Shown: in pieces, positions 9,239 to 18,468 of the stretch
Layout of the letters: each line of letters opens with the position of its first letter
Position numbering within the stretch: the stretch's first letter is position 1
Source of the DNA: a bacterium 1XD42-1
GTDB taxonomy: Bacteria; Bacillota; Clostridia; Oscillospirales; Ruminococcaceae
DNA: 64,000 nt
Direction: 5' to 3'
Assembly (NCBI GenBank): GCA_003612625.1
Contig: RAZJ01000008.1
Coordinates: 40,649-104,648, forward strand
Program-made: the position numbers and the translations under genes
Notes under the pieces: model-generated
Told to the model about the DNA's origin: nothing
The model's input: only the letters and a program-made list of their open reading frames with translations
The model's database searches: none

Positions 9239-9669
9239 TCGATAACAACGCCTTTATGAAGCAGGATATTGGCATACAAAGCCGTTTCAGATGAAGTGAC
9301 GACTGCATAAGCCTGTTTTGCCCGTTCATAGAAATCAAACCGTTCAATCATTTCAATTTTCCGGTTGTCTTCCGGTTCATATTTGGCAATGATCTCTTTA
9401 TAAGTATCCCAAATCACTGGCTTGCAGGGATCGCCGGGAACTACCTTCATCAGTCCCACTTGGTATTCACTGTAACTGTCCAAAGGCATCAGCTTCAAAA
9501 TAGCGTCTAAAATTTCCGGCACGCCGTTGCCGTCACAACGAACCACCCGTTTTCCCATAGAAGTATGGGGGAAATTACCGTCCCCAATTACAATGGTATC
9601 GCCATGGCCCATTGCCATTAAAATACTCAGCAGTTCCGGGGGTAAAATACTGGGAATCCCTTTTAACAT
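9232..9669 (-). CDS. fucU: L-fucose mutarotase (RbsD/FucU family)
   Basis: Interconverts the alpha and beta anomers of a deoxy-sugar so that the isomerase receives its preferred form. The 145-residue length and the N-terminal pattern of FucU are clear: LPPELLSILMAMGHGD with the catalytic His22, then VIGDGNFPHTS. The C-terminal AVVTSSETALYANILLHKGVV is also typical. The gene is last in an operon with a rhamnulokinase-like kinase, 44 bases downstream of it. FucU proteins act on L-fucose and can also act on ribose; with a RhaB-like neighbour, rhamnose is also possible. Confidence 0.9.
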   Translation of the reverse strand: MLKGIPSILPPELLSILMAMGHGDTIVIGDGNFPHTSMGKRVVRCDGNGVPEILDAILKLMPLDSYSEYQVGLMKVVPGDPCKPVIWDTYKEIIAKYEPEDNRKIEMIERFDFYERAKQAYAVVTSSETALYANILLHKGVVIEK

Positions 9670-9713
9670 AAAAGATGCCTCCTAAAAAATTTTTCAGATG
9701 ATATATGTAATTT

Positions 9714-11183
9714 TTATGCGTCTATAATCTTACAGAAACGGTCATAAGCTGCATCCCATTTTTCCGTATCAACTGGCACATATTCAATGGGATCAAAGGA
9801 ATTGCGGATAATCCGGCGGGCTTCTTTCAGATTGGGGATGTCACCGGATGCCATAAGCTGGATCGCAATATTGCCTAAAGCAGTAGCTTCAATGGGGCCT
9901 GCTACAATTTTACAGCCTGTGGAAGAAGCGGTCATCCTGCAAAGCAGGTTGTCTTTTGTGCCGCCGCCCACCATATGGATATAATGATAATCTTTCCCAG
10001 TGCAGTCCCGGATCATATTGAAAGCATAACGGTATTTCATGGCAATGCTTTCATAGATGCAGCGCATAATTTCTCCCACAGTCTGCGGTTCTCCCTGGCC
10101 GGTGCGCTTACAGAAATCCCGCACCCGTCCCGGAATATCCCCTGGCGGTACAAATTCCTGTACATCCGGATCAATAAAATATTTGAAAGGTTCCGAGGCT
10201 AAAGCATGTTTTTCCAAATCATTATAAGTATACTGCTGGCCTTCCCGGCGGTACTGGCGGCGGGTTTCCTGGATAAGCCATAAGCCGATAATATTTTTCA
10301 GGAAACGGGTTGTATAGTTATAGCCGCCCTCATTGGTGATATTATATTTCATGCTCTTTTCCCCAATGATAGGCTCCTGGGTTTCTGTGCCAAACAAAGA
10401 CCAGGTGCCGCAGGAAATATAAATAAAATCATCTTCTGTCGCAGGGGCTGCAACAACGGCGCAGGCGGTATCATGGCCCGCTACGGAAACCACATCCACA
10501 TTCTGAATGCCCAGCTCTTTACAAATGTCCCCGCTGACCGGGCCTAAGACCGTACCGGATTTTACAATTTCCGGGAACAGATCCCCCGGAATCCCAAGCT
10601 GCTCCAAAATGCCTTTTTCCCATTTTTTTGTGTGGGCGTTCATCATCTGGGTGGTAGAAGCTATGGAATATTCGGCTGTTTTTACGCCTGTTAAGAAATA
10701 ACCTAACAAATCCGGCATCAACAGGGCACAATCTGCCCGTTTTAACACTTCGGGACGGCCTTTTGCCAGGGCATAAAGCTGGAATATGGTATTCAGTTCC
10801 ATAAACTGATTTCCGGTAGCTTCATAAAGGCGATCCCTGCCTACAATCCCGCATACCTCCTCTACCATGCCGGAAGTGCGCAGATCCCGGTAATGGACAG
10901 GATTTTCCAGCAGATCCCCCCGCTGATCCAAAAGGCCGAAATCAACTCCCCAGGTATCAATCCCAATGGTGGAAAAATCCCCTAAAGCCCGGGCTTTGGT
11001 AATGCCCTGTTTGATTTCAAATAAAAGATTCAGCACGTCCCAATAGAACGTATTCCGAACCATAACCGGGTTATTGTCAAACCGGTGGGCTTCTGTGAGG
11101 GAAATTTTTTCCCCATCAAATTCGCCCAGCATGGCCCGGCCGCTGGAAGCGCCGAAGTCAAAAGCAAGGACCCTCTTTGCCAT
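9714..11183 (-). CDS. rhaB: Rhamnulokinase (FGGY family)
   Basis: Phosphorylates L-rhamnulose (or L-fuculose) with ATP before aldol cleavage. The 489-residue protein starts at the ATG at 11183 (MAKRVLAFDFG), which has AAGGAG 8 bases upstream; an ATG three codons earlier overlaps that ribosome site. The FDFGASSGRAMLG phosphate-1 motif is the RhaB signature, followed by GIDTWGVDFGLLD and the C-terminal ATP-binding MVGGGTKDNLLCRMTA. Xylulose and glycerol kinases lack the ASSGR version, so RhaB is favoured over FucK, although fucU follows directly. No isomerase gene is visible in the window. Confidence 0.86.
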   Translation of the reverse strand: MAKRVLAFDFGASSGRAMLGEFDGEKISLTEAHRFDNNPVMVRNTFYWDVLNLLFEIKQGITKARALGDFSTIGIDTWGVDFGLLDQRGDLLENPVHYRDLRTSGMVEEVCGIVGRDRLYEATGNQFMELNTIFQLYALAKGRPEVLKRADCALLMPDLLGYFLTGVKTAEYSIASTTQMMNAHTKKWEKGILEQLGIPGDLFPEIVKSGTVLGPVSGDICKELGIQNVDVVSVAGHDTACAVVAAPATEDDFIYISCGTWSLFGTETQEPIIGEKSMKYNITNEGGYNYTTRFLKNIIGLWLIQETRRQYRREGQQYTYNDLEKHALASEPFKYFIDPDVQEFVPPGDIPGRVRDFCKRTGQGEPQTVGEIMRCIYESIAMKYRYAFNMIRDCTGKDYHYIHMVGGGTKDNLLCRMTASSTGCKIVAGPIEATALGNIAIQLMASGDIPNLKEARRIIRNSFDPIEYVPVDTEKWDAAYDRFCKIIDA

Positions 11184-11240
11184 AAAAAACATCTCCTTCT
11201 ATTATTGAATGAAATAATGAAAAACAAAATAGAAAATCTT

Positions 11241-12230
11241 TCAGGAGCCTTCATTGCTGAACGGAAATATCAGCTTCTGGTTTTCCTGTTTATATAAATC
11301 CTGTTTGCGGATAACAACACTGTCAGTATGGACAACGGGAGGAACGGTTTCTCCTGCCAGAAGCTTGACAGTATTTTGTACGCTGAGATACCCCATGCTG
11401 AAAGGGTTCTGTACCACAAATGCCTGGATAATCCCCTGTTCCATATATTCAATCTGTTTTTGGGAGCTGTCGCAGGCAATCACTGCAATTTCCCCTTCCC
11501 GTCCCAAATCCTGGACCGCATAGGTGATCCCTAAAGAAGAGCTTTCATTTAAACCTACCATACATTCGATTTCCGGATGGGCCAGAACCATAGCCGTTGC
11601 CCGTTCCCGGGACAAATCCTCCGAACCCTCGCAGTATTCCAAAGCGGCCAGCCGCCCTCCTGCATTTTCAATGGTGTCCAGAAGCCCGTCCCGCCGTTGT
11701 TCTGCCGTACTGGTAGACTGTACATGGGCAATTACTCCAAAGCGGCCCCCTCTGCCTGCAACTTCATCAATTAAAGGCGCTAATTTTTTCCCCATTTCAT
11801 AATTATCCGTTGCTACAAAACACCGCCTGCCTTCATAGGCAATGTCACTGTCCATTGTGACTAAGATAATCCCTTTTTCTACGGCTTCCTGGCAAACAGG
11901 CACCATCCGTTCCTGATCGCTGGCAGCTAAAATAATGGCATCCGGCCTGCGGGAAACAGCTTCCTCCATCAACTGGATCTGCCGTTCCACATCGCTTTCC
12001 CGGGAAGGGGCTGTCACATTGCACTGGACGCCAAATTCATTGGACGCCTCAATAATTCCCTGTTCTACTACCCGCCAGAAATCCGGGGGGTTTTGACGGG
12101 CTTTTAAAATGATTTCAATGGACTTTTCCTTTGGCCCCGCTATACGGGCATCATAATGGAGCAGGCAGACGAGAGCTAAAAAACAGGCAAAAATGACTGC
12201 AATCACCTGTAAATAATGACGTTTAGACAT
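11241..12230 (-). CDS. Membrane-anchored periplasmic sugar-binding protein, probable sensor partner
   Basis: A 329-residue protein of the RbsB/periplasmic-binding-protein-4 family. Residues 8-27 are a hydrophobic membrane segment with no lipobox cysteine, so it probably stays anchored by an uncleaved signal. The sugar-binding fold follows (KARQNPPDFWRVVEQGI, PDAIILAASD, FVATDNYEMG, AVIACDSSQ). Its start overlaps the histidine kinase stop by 8 bases. Such anchored binding proteins encoded with YesM-type kinases are thought to present the bound sugar to the sensor rather than to the transporter. Its separation from the ABC genes 15845-19623 supports this. Sugar unknown; rhamnose or fucose is inferred from context. 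Confidence 0.8.
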   Translation of the reverse strand: MSKRHYLQVIAVIFACFLALVCLLHYDARIAGPKEKSIEIILKARQNPPDFWRVVEQGIIEASNEFGVQCNVTAPSRESDVERQIQLMEEAVSRRPDAIILAASDQERMVPVCQEAVEKGIILVTMDSDIAYEGRRCFVATDNYEMGKKLAPLIDEVAGRGGRFGVIAHVQSTSTAEQRRDGLLDTIENAGGRLAALEYCEGSEDLSRERATAMVLAHPEIECMVGLNESSSLGITYAVQDLGREGEIAVIACDSSQKQIEYMEQGIIQAFVVQNPFSMGYLSVQNTVKLLAGETVPPVVHTDSVVIRKQDLYKQENQKLIFPFSNEGS

Positions 12231-14025
12231 CTTTTTCCCTCCGATTGCCTTCCAATAACGGCAGCCAAGCTTCTACTCGGGTTCCCTTGCCCGGTTCGCT
12301 GTAATAATGCAGCCCGTATTCCGGCCCAAAGCTTAACCGGATCCGGTTATTGACATTGATAACGCCAATTCCCCGGTCTGTATTCTCTTTTGGTTCAAAC
12401 AGCCGTGCTGTCTGTTCTTCGGTCATGCCTACGCCGCTGTCTTCCACGGTAAGGATTAACAATTTTTCTGTGCGCCGCGCCCCGATTGTAATAGTGCCTC
12501 CTGTGGGGCTGAGTTTAATGCCATGGTAAATGGCATTTTCTACAATAGGCTGTAAAATCAGCTTCGGGGTCATCAGCCCCAGCAGATCTTGCGGAATATG
12601 GATTCCATAAGAAAGCTTATCCCCATACCGCATTTTCTGGATGGTTAAATAGCTTTTAATGTTGCCAATTTCATTATGGAGGGATGCTAAACTGTCCCCT
12701 TTGCTGATGCTGGTGCGGAATAAATCCGCCAGTGCTGCCGTCATTTCCGCTACTTCTTCATTTTTCCCGGCAGCTGACATCCAAATAATGGCATCCAATG
12801 TATTATATAAAAAATGGGGGTTAATTTGTGCTTGGAGCGCGCGGATTTCACTTTTCCGCTTTTCTTCCTCGCTGGCAATGGCACTTTCCATGAGCTTTTT
12901 AATGCGGGTGATCATAACATTAAACGTATTGCTCAAGTGCCCGATTTCATTGGGTACACGGATGTCGGACTGTACGGTAAAATCACCTTGTTCAACTTTA
13001 TGGATAGTGCTTTCTAATATGGTAATGGGTTTTGTAATGGTGGTGGAAATAATCACGGCAATTACAGAGGCTACCAGTAAAGCCCACCCTGCCAGATAAA
13101 AATAAAACTTAATAATCGATACGCGGTTGGTCAGCAGTTCATCTGTATTCACAACCCCTACCGCGCTCCAGCCCGTTATAGCGGAACGGTTCCGGACATA
13201 GGTTTTTGTGTCACGGCGCATAAAAGGCTCATCCATTTTTAGGACTTCATCAATTAGGTCCGTCTTAATGCCGGAATATAAAAGCTGCTGCTGGGGATGG
13301 TAAATAATATTCCTTTTATCATCTGTCAGGTAAATATAACCGCTTTTCCCCAGTTGGGCATTTTCACAAATGGCCTCTATGGAACGGTAGTTTAAATCAA
13401 TTACCATAACGCCAGTTACTTCACCGTCGTTGTTGGTAATGGCCATGGACAAAGTAATAACCCATTTATACTCCCCCTGGATTAAGTTCTGTACGTGGGA
13501 AGGGGTTACAATAATTTCATCTTTATTGGAAAGGGGTTTCAAATACCAGTCGGACAGGTTAAATTCCGAAAAAGTATTCACTTCTTTTCGGGGATCGCTG
13601 AGGACTACATCTTGAAATTTTGAAATAACCGCTACATTGGTAATATCGCTCCGGGTGTTTTTGACCGTATCCAGATGGGCCATAACAGCGGTCCGTAATT
13701 CCGGAAGAACCTGACGTTCTTCCCGGTAAGACAAAGGCTTGTCATGGGTTGTAACATAAAATTCCATCAATTCTTTGACATCCCGGTTGCCCACGACCAC
13801 CTGGGCAATGCTTTTCATGTTTTGCACATAAGAATCTATACTGGCATTGATTTCGTTCAGCAGGCGCACCGTATACTGAATGGATACGTTTTCAAAATCC
13901 CGAACGGTATATTGATAAGATACCAATGATACAAAAAGGACTATCATTGAAATCAACAGCATAAACGACAGGACCATATGGGTCCGGATGCTGTGGAAAT
14001 TAAAATATTCATGCAGCCTGCCCAC
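12223..14025 (-). CDS. YesM/LytS-type sensor histidine kinase
   Basis: A 600-residue membrane sensor. A first transmembrane helix near residues 17-38 (VLSFMLLISMIVLFVSLVSY) is followed by a large extracellular double-CACHE-like domain to about residue 285. A second membrane helix (FYFYLAGWALLVASVIAVII) and a HAMP linker follow. The His_kinase domain carries the phospho-acceptor in INPHFLYNTLDAIIWM, and the ATPase domain carries ILQPIVENAIYHG and VEDSGVGMTEEQ. It lies 12 bases after the response regulator and is coupled to the anchored sugar-binding protein. It likely senses a sugar, alone or with that protein, and activates the neighbouring transport genes. Confidence 0.9.
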   Translation of the reverse strand: MGRLHEYFNFHSIRTHMVLSFMLLISMIVLFVSLVSYQYTVRDFENVSIQYTVRLLNEINASIDSYVQNMKSIAQVVVGNRDVKELMEFYVTTHDKPLSYREERQVLPELRTAVMAHLDTVKNTRSDITNVAVISKFQDVVLSDPRKEVNTFSEFNLSDWYLKPLSNKDEIIVTPSHVQNLIQGEYKWVITLSMAITNNDGEVTGVMVIDLNYRSIEAICENAQLGKSGYIYLTDDKRNIIYHPQQQLLYSGIKTDLIDEVLKMDEPFMRRDTKTYVRNRSAITGWSAVGVVNTDELLTNRVSIIKFYFYLAGWALLVASVIAVIISTTITKPITILESTIHKVEQGDFTVQSDIRVPNEIGHLSNTFNVMITRIKKLMESAIASEEEKRKSEIRALQAQINPHFLYNTLDAIIWMSAAGKNEEVAEMTAALADLFRTSISKGDSLASLHNEIGNIKSYLTIQKMRYGDKLSYGIHIPQDLLGLMTPKLILQPIVENAIYHGIKLSPTGGTITIGARRTEKLLILTVEDSGVGMTEEQTARLFEPKENTDRGIGVINVNNRIRLSFGPEYGLHYYSEPGKGTRVEAWLPLLEGNRREKDV

Positions 14026-14037
14026 GAACCTGCTCCT

Positions 14038-15615
14038 TTACTGATGGCTGTATTCCCGGTATTCCTTTGGGGTCATGCCTGTCACACGCTTAAAAGCTAC
14101 GCTGAAATAATGGGGATCGGAAAATCCAACATCTTCGGCTACCTCATAAGTGCGCCGGTCCGTCATGGACAAAATCTGCTTTGCCCGTTCCATCCGCAAC
14201 CGTGTCAGGTATTCTATAAATGTACTGCCTGTTTTCCCTTTAAAAATAGCGCTGAAATAGCTGTTGCTGATGGCAAGATATTCCGTTAACGTATTTAAGG
14301 ATAAATTCGGATCGTTATAATGTTCCTTCATATAAGCTTCCGCTTTCATCACCTGGGCTGCTGCCGAATCGGTTTTGATGACTTCAAAACCGGAAAAAGC
14401 TCTTGCAAATACTTTTTCTACTACTTCCTCCAGCCACCCGATATTGGGTGCCGCATAAAAATTAGAAGAAACCCAGAATTTTTCTAATTCCCCTGCTTCC
14501 TGGCGCCCCAGCATCCCGTCTACCAATGTCAATAAAGACATAATCAATTTCTGGCTGTAAATCACACAGCGGTCATAAGGGACATGGCTTTTGCGCATGG
14601 CTTCCATCATATCCTTTATAGCAGCCTGGGCGCTGGCATGATCCAAGGCTTTTACAGCATCTTCCATCCGTTTGGAATAGGCAGCATAATCAATATCCTG
14701 TGTCTTATGGATGTCAATTCCCGCAGAACAGACAATACTGGATTCCCCGTAGAAAAAGCGGTAGCCTAAAGCCGTTACTGCCTGTTCCCTGGAACGCCAG
14801 ATTTCATCCAGATAAGCAACCGGTTCCCCGATGCCTGCCGAAGCCGATATCCGCAGGCTGCTGGAAGCTGTACTGGAGATGAGCTTGATTAGCGCCATTG
14901 CGGCATTATAAACCTGGTTGGAATCTTCCCCGCTGGCCAGCAGATTGGTCAGCCCATCATTGCCCTGGAATACCATAATATTGGGGTACTGCTCTGCCAG
15001 CTCTTGGGAAATATTGCACAGCCCATAACGCATGAGTTCTAATGTATTGGTTTCCTGGGCTGTGGACGGGGCAGGCAGATCCACGTCCAGCACTGCCGCC
15101 AAATGGTAACGGCCAGGAAATTCCAGTCTATGGGTTCGGCAATTTTCCTCAATTAAGACAGGGTCCATTTTTTTAGTGACCAGACGGTTTAAAAAATGGC
15201 TGGCAACGATCTTCATGGTATCGCCGCTGTCCTGCCGGCTGTCCAGCTTCTGTTTCAGCCTCTGGATCAGTTCATTGATACGGGCCGGGGTAATGGGTTT
15301 CAGTACATAATCGTAAACCTGAAGCTGGATGGCTTTCTGGGCATAGCCAAAATCATCATAACCAGTCAGCACAACAACAATCGCCTGAGGGACATGTTCA
15401 TTCAAATACTGGGTCAGCTCCAGTCCATCTACAAAGGGCATACAAATATCTGTAATTACTGCATCTGGTACAAAGCCTTCTTTTAACTTTGCAATGGCTT
15501 CCCTGCCATCCCGGCATCCCACAGGCGTTTCAAAGCCATGCTGCTCCCAACGGATTAGGCCAATCATTGCAGAAAGAACCTCTTGTTCATCTTCGGCCAA
15601 GAGAATCTTGTACAT
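14038..15615 (-). CDS. YesN-type response regulator with AraC DNA-binding domain
   Basis: A 525-residue response regulator. The receiver domain occupies residues 1-120 and has the acidic pocket LLAEDE, the phospho-acceptor Asp56 in VITDICMPF, the VVLTGYDDF switch and lysine in YVLKPI. A long middle region (about 130-410) is followed by a C-terminal AraC double helix-turn-helix (LNTLTEYLAISNSYFSAIFK, YEVAEDVGFSDPHYFSVAFK). It is first in the operon yesN-yesM-binding protein-rhaB-fucU and divergent from the ABC transporter at 15845. The 229-base region between holds promoters for both. Most likely it activates the transporter promoter. Confidence 0.9.
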   Translation of the reverse strand: MYKILLAEDEQEVLSAMIGLIRWEQHGFETPVGCRDGREAIAKLKEGFVPDAVITDICMPFVDGLELTQYLNEHVPQAIVVVLTGYDDFGYAQKAIQLQVYDYVLKPITPARINELIQRLKQKLDSRQDSGDTMKIVASHFLNRLVTKKMDPVLIEENCRTHRLEFPGRYHLAAVLDVDLPAPSTAQETNTLELMRYGLCNISQELAEQYPNIMVFQGNDGLTNLLASGEDSNQVYNAAMALIKLISSTASSSLRISASAGIGEPVAYLDEIWRSREQAVTALGYRFFYGESSIVCSAGIDIHKTQDIDYAAYSKRMEDAVKALDHASAQAAIKDMMEAMRKSHVPYDRCVIYSQKLIMSLLTLVDGMLGRQEAGELEKFWVSSNFYAAPNIGWLEEVVEKVFARAFSGFEVIKTDSAAAQVMKAEAYMKEHYNDPNLSLNTLTEYLAISNSYFSAIFKGKTGSTFIEYLTRLRMERAKQILSMTDRRTYEVAEDVGFSDPHYFSVAFKRVTGMTPKEYREYSHQ

Positions 15616-15743
15616 GTTGCATTTCCCACTCCTTCAGCGGCATACTCTTTTGTACAAATTCAATGATACTAGAAAAATCCGGAAGTGACAATAGGAAAAA
15701 CACCAAAAAGTAGAAATTTACCCTATTTAAAGAATTTTCTCTA

Positions 15744-15772
15744 TACAAATTCCAGCTTAAACCAGATATAAT
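15744..15772 (+). promoter_or_regulatory. Promoter of the sugar ABC transporter operon
   Basis: A perfect -10 TATAAT at 15767-15772 is preceded, 17 bases upstream, by a poor -35 (TACAAA). A good -10 with a weak -35 is what an activator-dependent promoter looks like, which fits control by the divergent AraC-type response regulator. Confidence 0.6.
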
Positions 15773-15844
15773 GAAAACAGAGCAAAGCTTCAGAGGGAGA
15801 AGCCGCCACAAAAAATAAATAAATGCTGCAAGAGGTGAGTTGTT

Positions 15845-17353
15845 GTGAGTGAGAACACCCAGTCCGCAAGACCGGTTGTCCTGCAAATGATTGACATTGA
15901 CAAACGGTTCCAAGGCGTCCACGCACTGAAAAAGTGCAACTTGGAATTGCGCAAAGGGGAAGTCCATGCCCTGGTCGGTGAAAATGGTGCAGGAAAATCC
16001 ACATTGATGAAATGTTTAACCGGCATCCATAAGCCGGAAGAAGGCAGGATCGTTTATAATGGCAAAGAGGTTTCCTATAAAAACCCCAAGGAAGCCCAGG
16101 AGGATGGAATTTCCATTGTCCATCAGGAATTAAACTTGATGAACCATCTGACTGCTGCCCAGAATATTTTTATCGGGCGGGAATCAAAAGGGTTTATGCT
16201 GAATGACAGTATCATCAACCAGAAAACCCAGGAATTGTTTGACCATTTGAAGCTGAACATTTCCCCTACGGAAAAAGTCGGGAATTTAACAGTAGGCAAA
16301 CAGCAAATGGTTGAAATTTCAAAAGCTATTTCTTTTGACTCCTCCGTTCTGATTCTGGACGAGCCTACGGCGGCATTGACGGAAACGGAAATCCGTGAAT
16401 TGTTCCGGACAATGAATGATTTACGGGCACGGGGCGTCACCATGGTTTATATTTCCCACCGTATGGATGAAATTATGGAAATGACTGACCGGATTACCGT
16501 TATGCGGGATGGAGAATATATTACTACTTTAAATACCAAAGAGACCAATTTAGATGAAATCATCAATGCTATGGTAGGCCGTACCATTTATGCGGAACCA
16601 AAAACCCACAGCAATGTGGCTCCGGATGCACCTGTTGTACTGGAAGCCAAAAACCTGGTTTCAAAAGATGTAAAAGATGTTTCCTTCCAGCTCCATAAAG
16701 GGGAAATCTTAGGTTTAGCGGGCTTGATGGGCGCGGGCCGTACAGAAACTGCCCGTTTGATCTTCGGGGCAGATCCCCGCACCAGCGGCGAAATTTATAA
16801 AAACGGGCAGCAGGTTACCATCCGCACCCCTCAGGACGCTGTAAAGGCCGGGATCGGTTATCTTTCTGAGGACAGGAAACGGTTTGGCCTGGCAATCGGC
16901 TTATCTATAGCCGATAATACCATTTTAGCGGCTGCGGAAGATTTCTGTAAAATGGGCGTCATTGATGAACAGAAGGTTCGCCAGGTGACAGAAGAATACA
17001 TCAAAAAAATCAATATTAAAACACCTTCTATTTCCCAGTTGATCCGGAACCTTTCCGGCGGCAACCAGCAAAAAGTAATTATTGCCAAATGGCTGGTCCG
17101 CAACTGCGACGTACTGATTTTCGATGAACCGACCCGGGGCATCGATGTAGGCGCAAAAAGTGAAATTTATAAATTGATGAACGATTTGGCTGCCGAGGGG
17201 AAATCCATTATTATGATTTCTTCCGAGCTGGAAGAAGTTTTGCGTATGAGCGACCGCATCATCTGTATGTGTGAAGGGCGGCTTACAAAAGTCCTGGATA
17301 TTCAGGAGGCTTCCCAGGAAGTCATCATGAAATACGCAACTATGAGAAACTGA
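15845..17353 (+). CDS. Sugar ABC transporter ATPase (RbsA/MglA type)
   Basis: A 502-residue ATPase with two nucleotide-binding domains in tandem, energising uptake of a monosaccharide. The first domain has Walker A GENGAGKST and Walker B VLILDEPTAAL; the second has the degenerate Walker A GLMGAGRTE, signature NLSGGNQQKV and Walker B DVLIFDEPTRGID. This asymmetry is normal for the carbohydrate-uptake-2 family. Translation starts at GTG (GTGAGTGAGAAC) with AGAGGTGAG upstream. The permease and binding-protein genes follow. The substrate is not evident from the sequence; rhamnose or fucose is inferred from the adjacent kinase and mutarotase genes. Confidence 0.93.
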   Translation: MSENTQSARPVVLQMIDIDKRFQGVHALKKCNLELRKGEVHALVGENGAGKSTLMKCLTGIHKPEEGRIVYNGKEVSYKNPKEAQEDGISIVHQELNLMNHLTAAQNIFIGRESKGFMLNDSIINQKTQELFDHLKLNISPTEKVGNLTVGKQQMVEISKAISFDSSVLILDEPTAALTETEIRELFRTMNDLRARGVTMVYISHRMDEIMEMTDRITVMRDGEYITTLNTKETNLDEIINAMVGRTIYAEPKTHSNVAPDAPVVLEAKNLVSKDVKDVSFQLHKGEILGLAGLMGAGRTETARLIFGADPRTSGEIYKNGQQVTIRTPQDAVKAGIGYLSEDRKRFGLAIGLSIADNTILAAAEDFCKMGVIDEQKVRQVTEEYIKKINIKTPSISQLIRNLSGGNQQKVIIAKWLVRNCDVLIFDEPTRGIDVGAKSEIYKLMNDLAAEGKSIIMISSELEEVLRMSDRIICMCEGRLTKVLDIQEASQEVIMKYATMRN

Positions 17354-17373
17354 GAAAGAGGAGTGTTTTTTTG

Positions 17374-18336
17374 ATGGATACAAAGAAAATTGATATTCAA
17401 AAATTGTTAGCCCCTGCGGCATTGGTTATCCTTTATATTTTCTTCTGCTTTGCTGGGAAAAACTTTTTCTCTGCCAGCACTTTGGTCAGTATTTTGGACA
17501 GTACCTATTATGTAGGCTTAATGGCTTTTGGTATTACTTTTGTTATTATCACTTCCGGCATTGACCTTTCCATTGGCACCAATATGATGATGAGTGCTCT
17601 GCTGGCTGGCTATATGAATGCCAAAGGCGCTAATATCTGGATTTGTTTGATCGCTGCTGTTGCGATTGCTACTTTTGTGGGCTTCTTAAACGGCACTTTG
17701 ATTTCCCGCTTGAAGCTGCCGCCTTTTATTGCTACATTAGGCGTTATGATGATGACCCAGGGCTTTGGTTCCATCATTACCAAAGTCCAGACCCAGCGGT
17801 TCCCCGGCGCAGGCGCTCCAGGCAGTGAATATAAATATATCTTTTATAAAACTGCCAGCGGCTTCCCCAGCGGCATCGTTTATATGCTGGTTTTCTTCGT
17901 AGTTGCTTTGTTCCTGCTGAATAAAACCCGTTTTGGCCGTTATACTTACGCAATGGGCTCCAATGAAGAAGCTGTCCGCCTGTCCGGCGTCAATGTTATC
18001 CAATGGAAAACCTTAGTTTATACCGTATGCGGATTCTTCTGCGGTTTGGCTTCCATTGTTTATGCCGCAACCTATACTACCATTATTCCCGGTACAGGCA
18101 ACGGTTTGGAAATGAATGCCATTGCTGCTGTTGTTATTGGCGGTACTTCTATGGCTGGCGGTGTAGGCACGATGTCCGGTACTTTAATTGGCGCCCTGTT
18201 AATGAGCGTCCTGAAAACAGGCTTGATGTCTATGGGCTTGCAGGGCCATTTTCAGACTTTCTTTACTGGCGCTGTCGTTATCCTAGCTGTATTATTGGAT
18301 ATTTACCGCAATAAAAAGGCAACTGCTGTAAAATAA
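17374..18336 (+). CDS. Sugar ABC transporter permease (RbsC type)
   Basis: A 320-residue polytopic membrane protein with about 8-10 hydrophobic helices and the family motif NGTLISRLKLPPFIATLG. The segment GSNEEAVRLSGVNV contacts the ATPase. The start is placed at ATG 17374 after AGAGGAG; a TTG at 17371 in the same frame is an alternative. It lies 20 bases after the ATPase gene and forms the membrane channel of the same transporter. Confidence 0.92.
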   Translation: MDTKKIDIQKLLAPAALVILYIFFCFAGKNFFSASTLVSILDSTYYVGLMAFGITFVIITSGIDLSIGTNMMMSALLAGYMNAKGANIWICLIAAVAIATFVGFLNGTLISRLKLPPFIATLGVMMMTQGFGSIITKVQTQRFPGAGAPGSEYKYIFYKTASGFPSGIVYMLVFFVVALFLLNKTRFGRYTYAMGSNEEAVRLSGVNVIQWKTLVYTVCGFFCGLASIVYAATYTTIIPGTGNGLEMNAIAAVVIGGTSMAGGVGTMSGTLIGALLMSVLKTGLMSMGLQGHFQTFFTGAVVILAVLLDIYRNKKATAVK

Positions 18337-18340
18337 ACCA

Positions 18341-18369
18341 TTGACAGATTGTAAAAAATCGGTTAGACT
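18341..18369 (+). promoter_or_regulatory. Internal promoter ahead of the sugar-binding lipoprotein gene
   Basis: TTGACA, 17 bases, then TAGACT. The -35 is perfect and the -10 matches 4 of 6. It would give extra transcription of the binding-protein gene, which transport systems usually need in excess. Confidence 0.5.
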
Positions 18370-18468
18370 GATATTTCTACCTATTATTCTTGTATTTCGC
18401 TTCGTCTGGAAGGCGTTGTTGAAATAGAACATAAGTTATGATACGCTAACTAAGGAGGAAAAAAGAAA

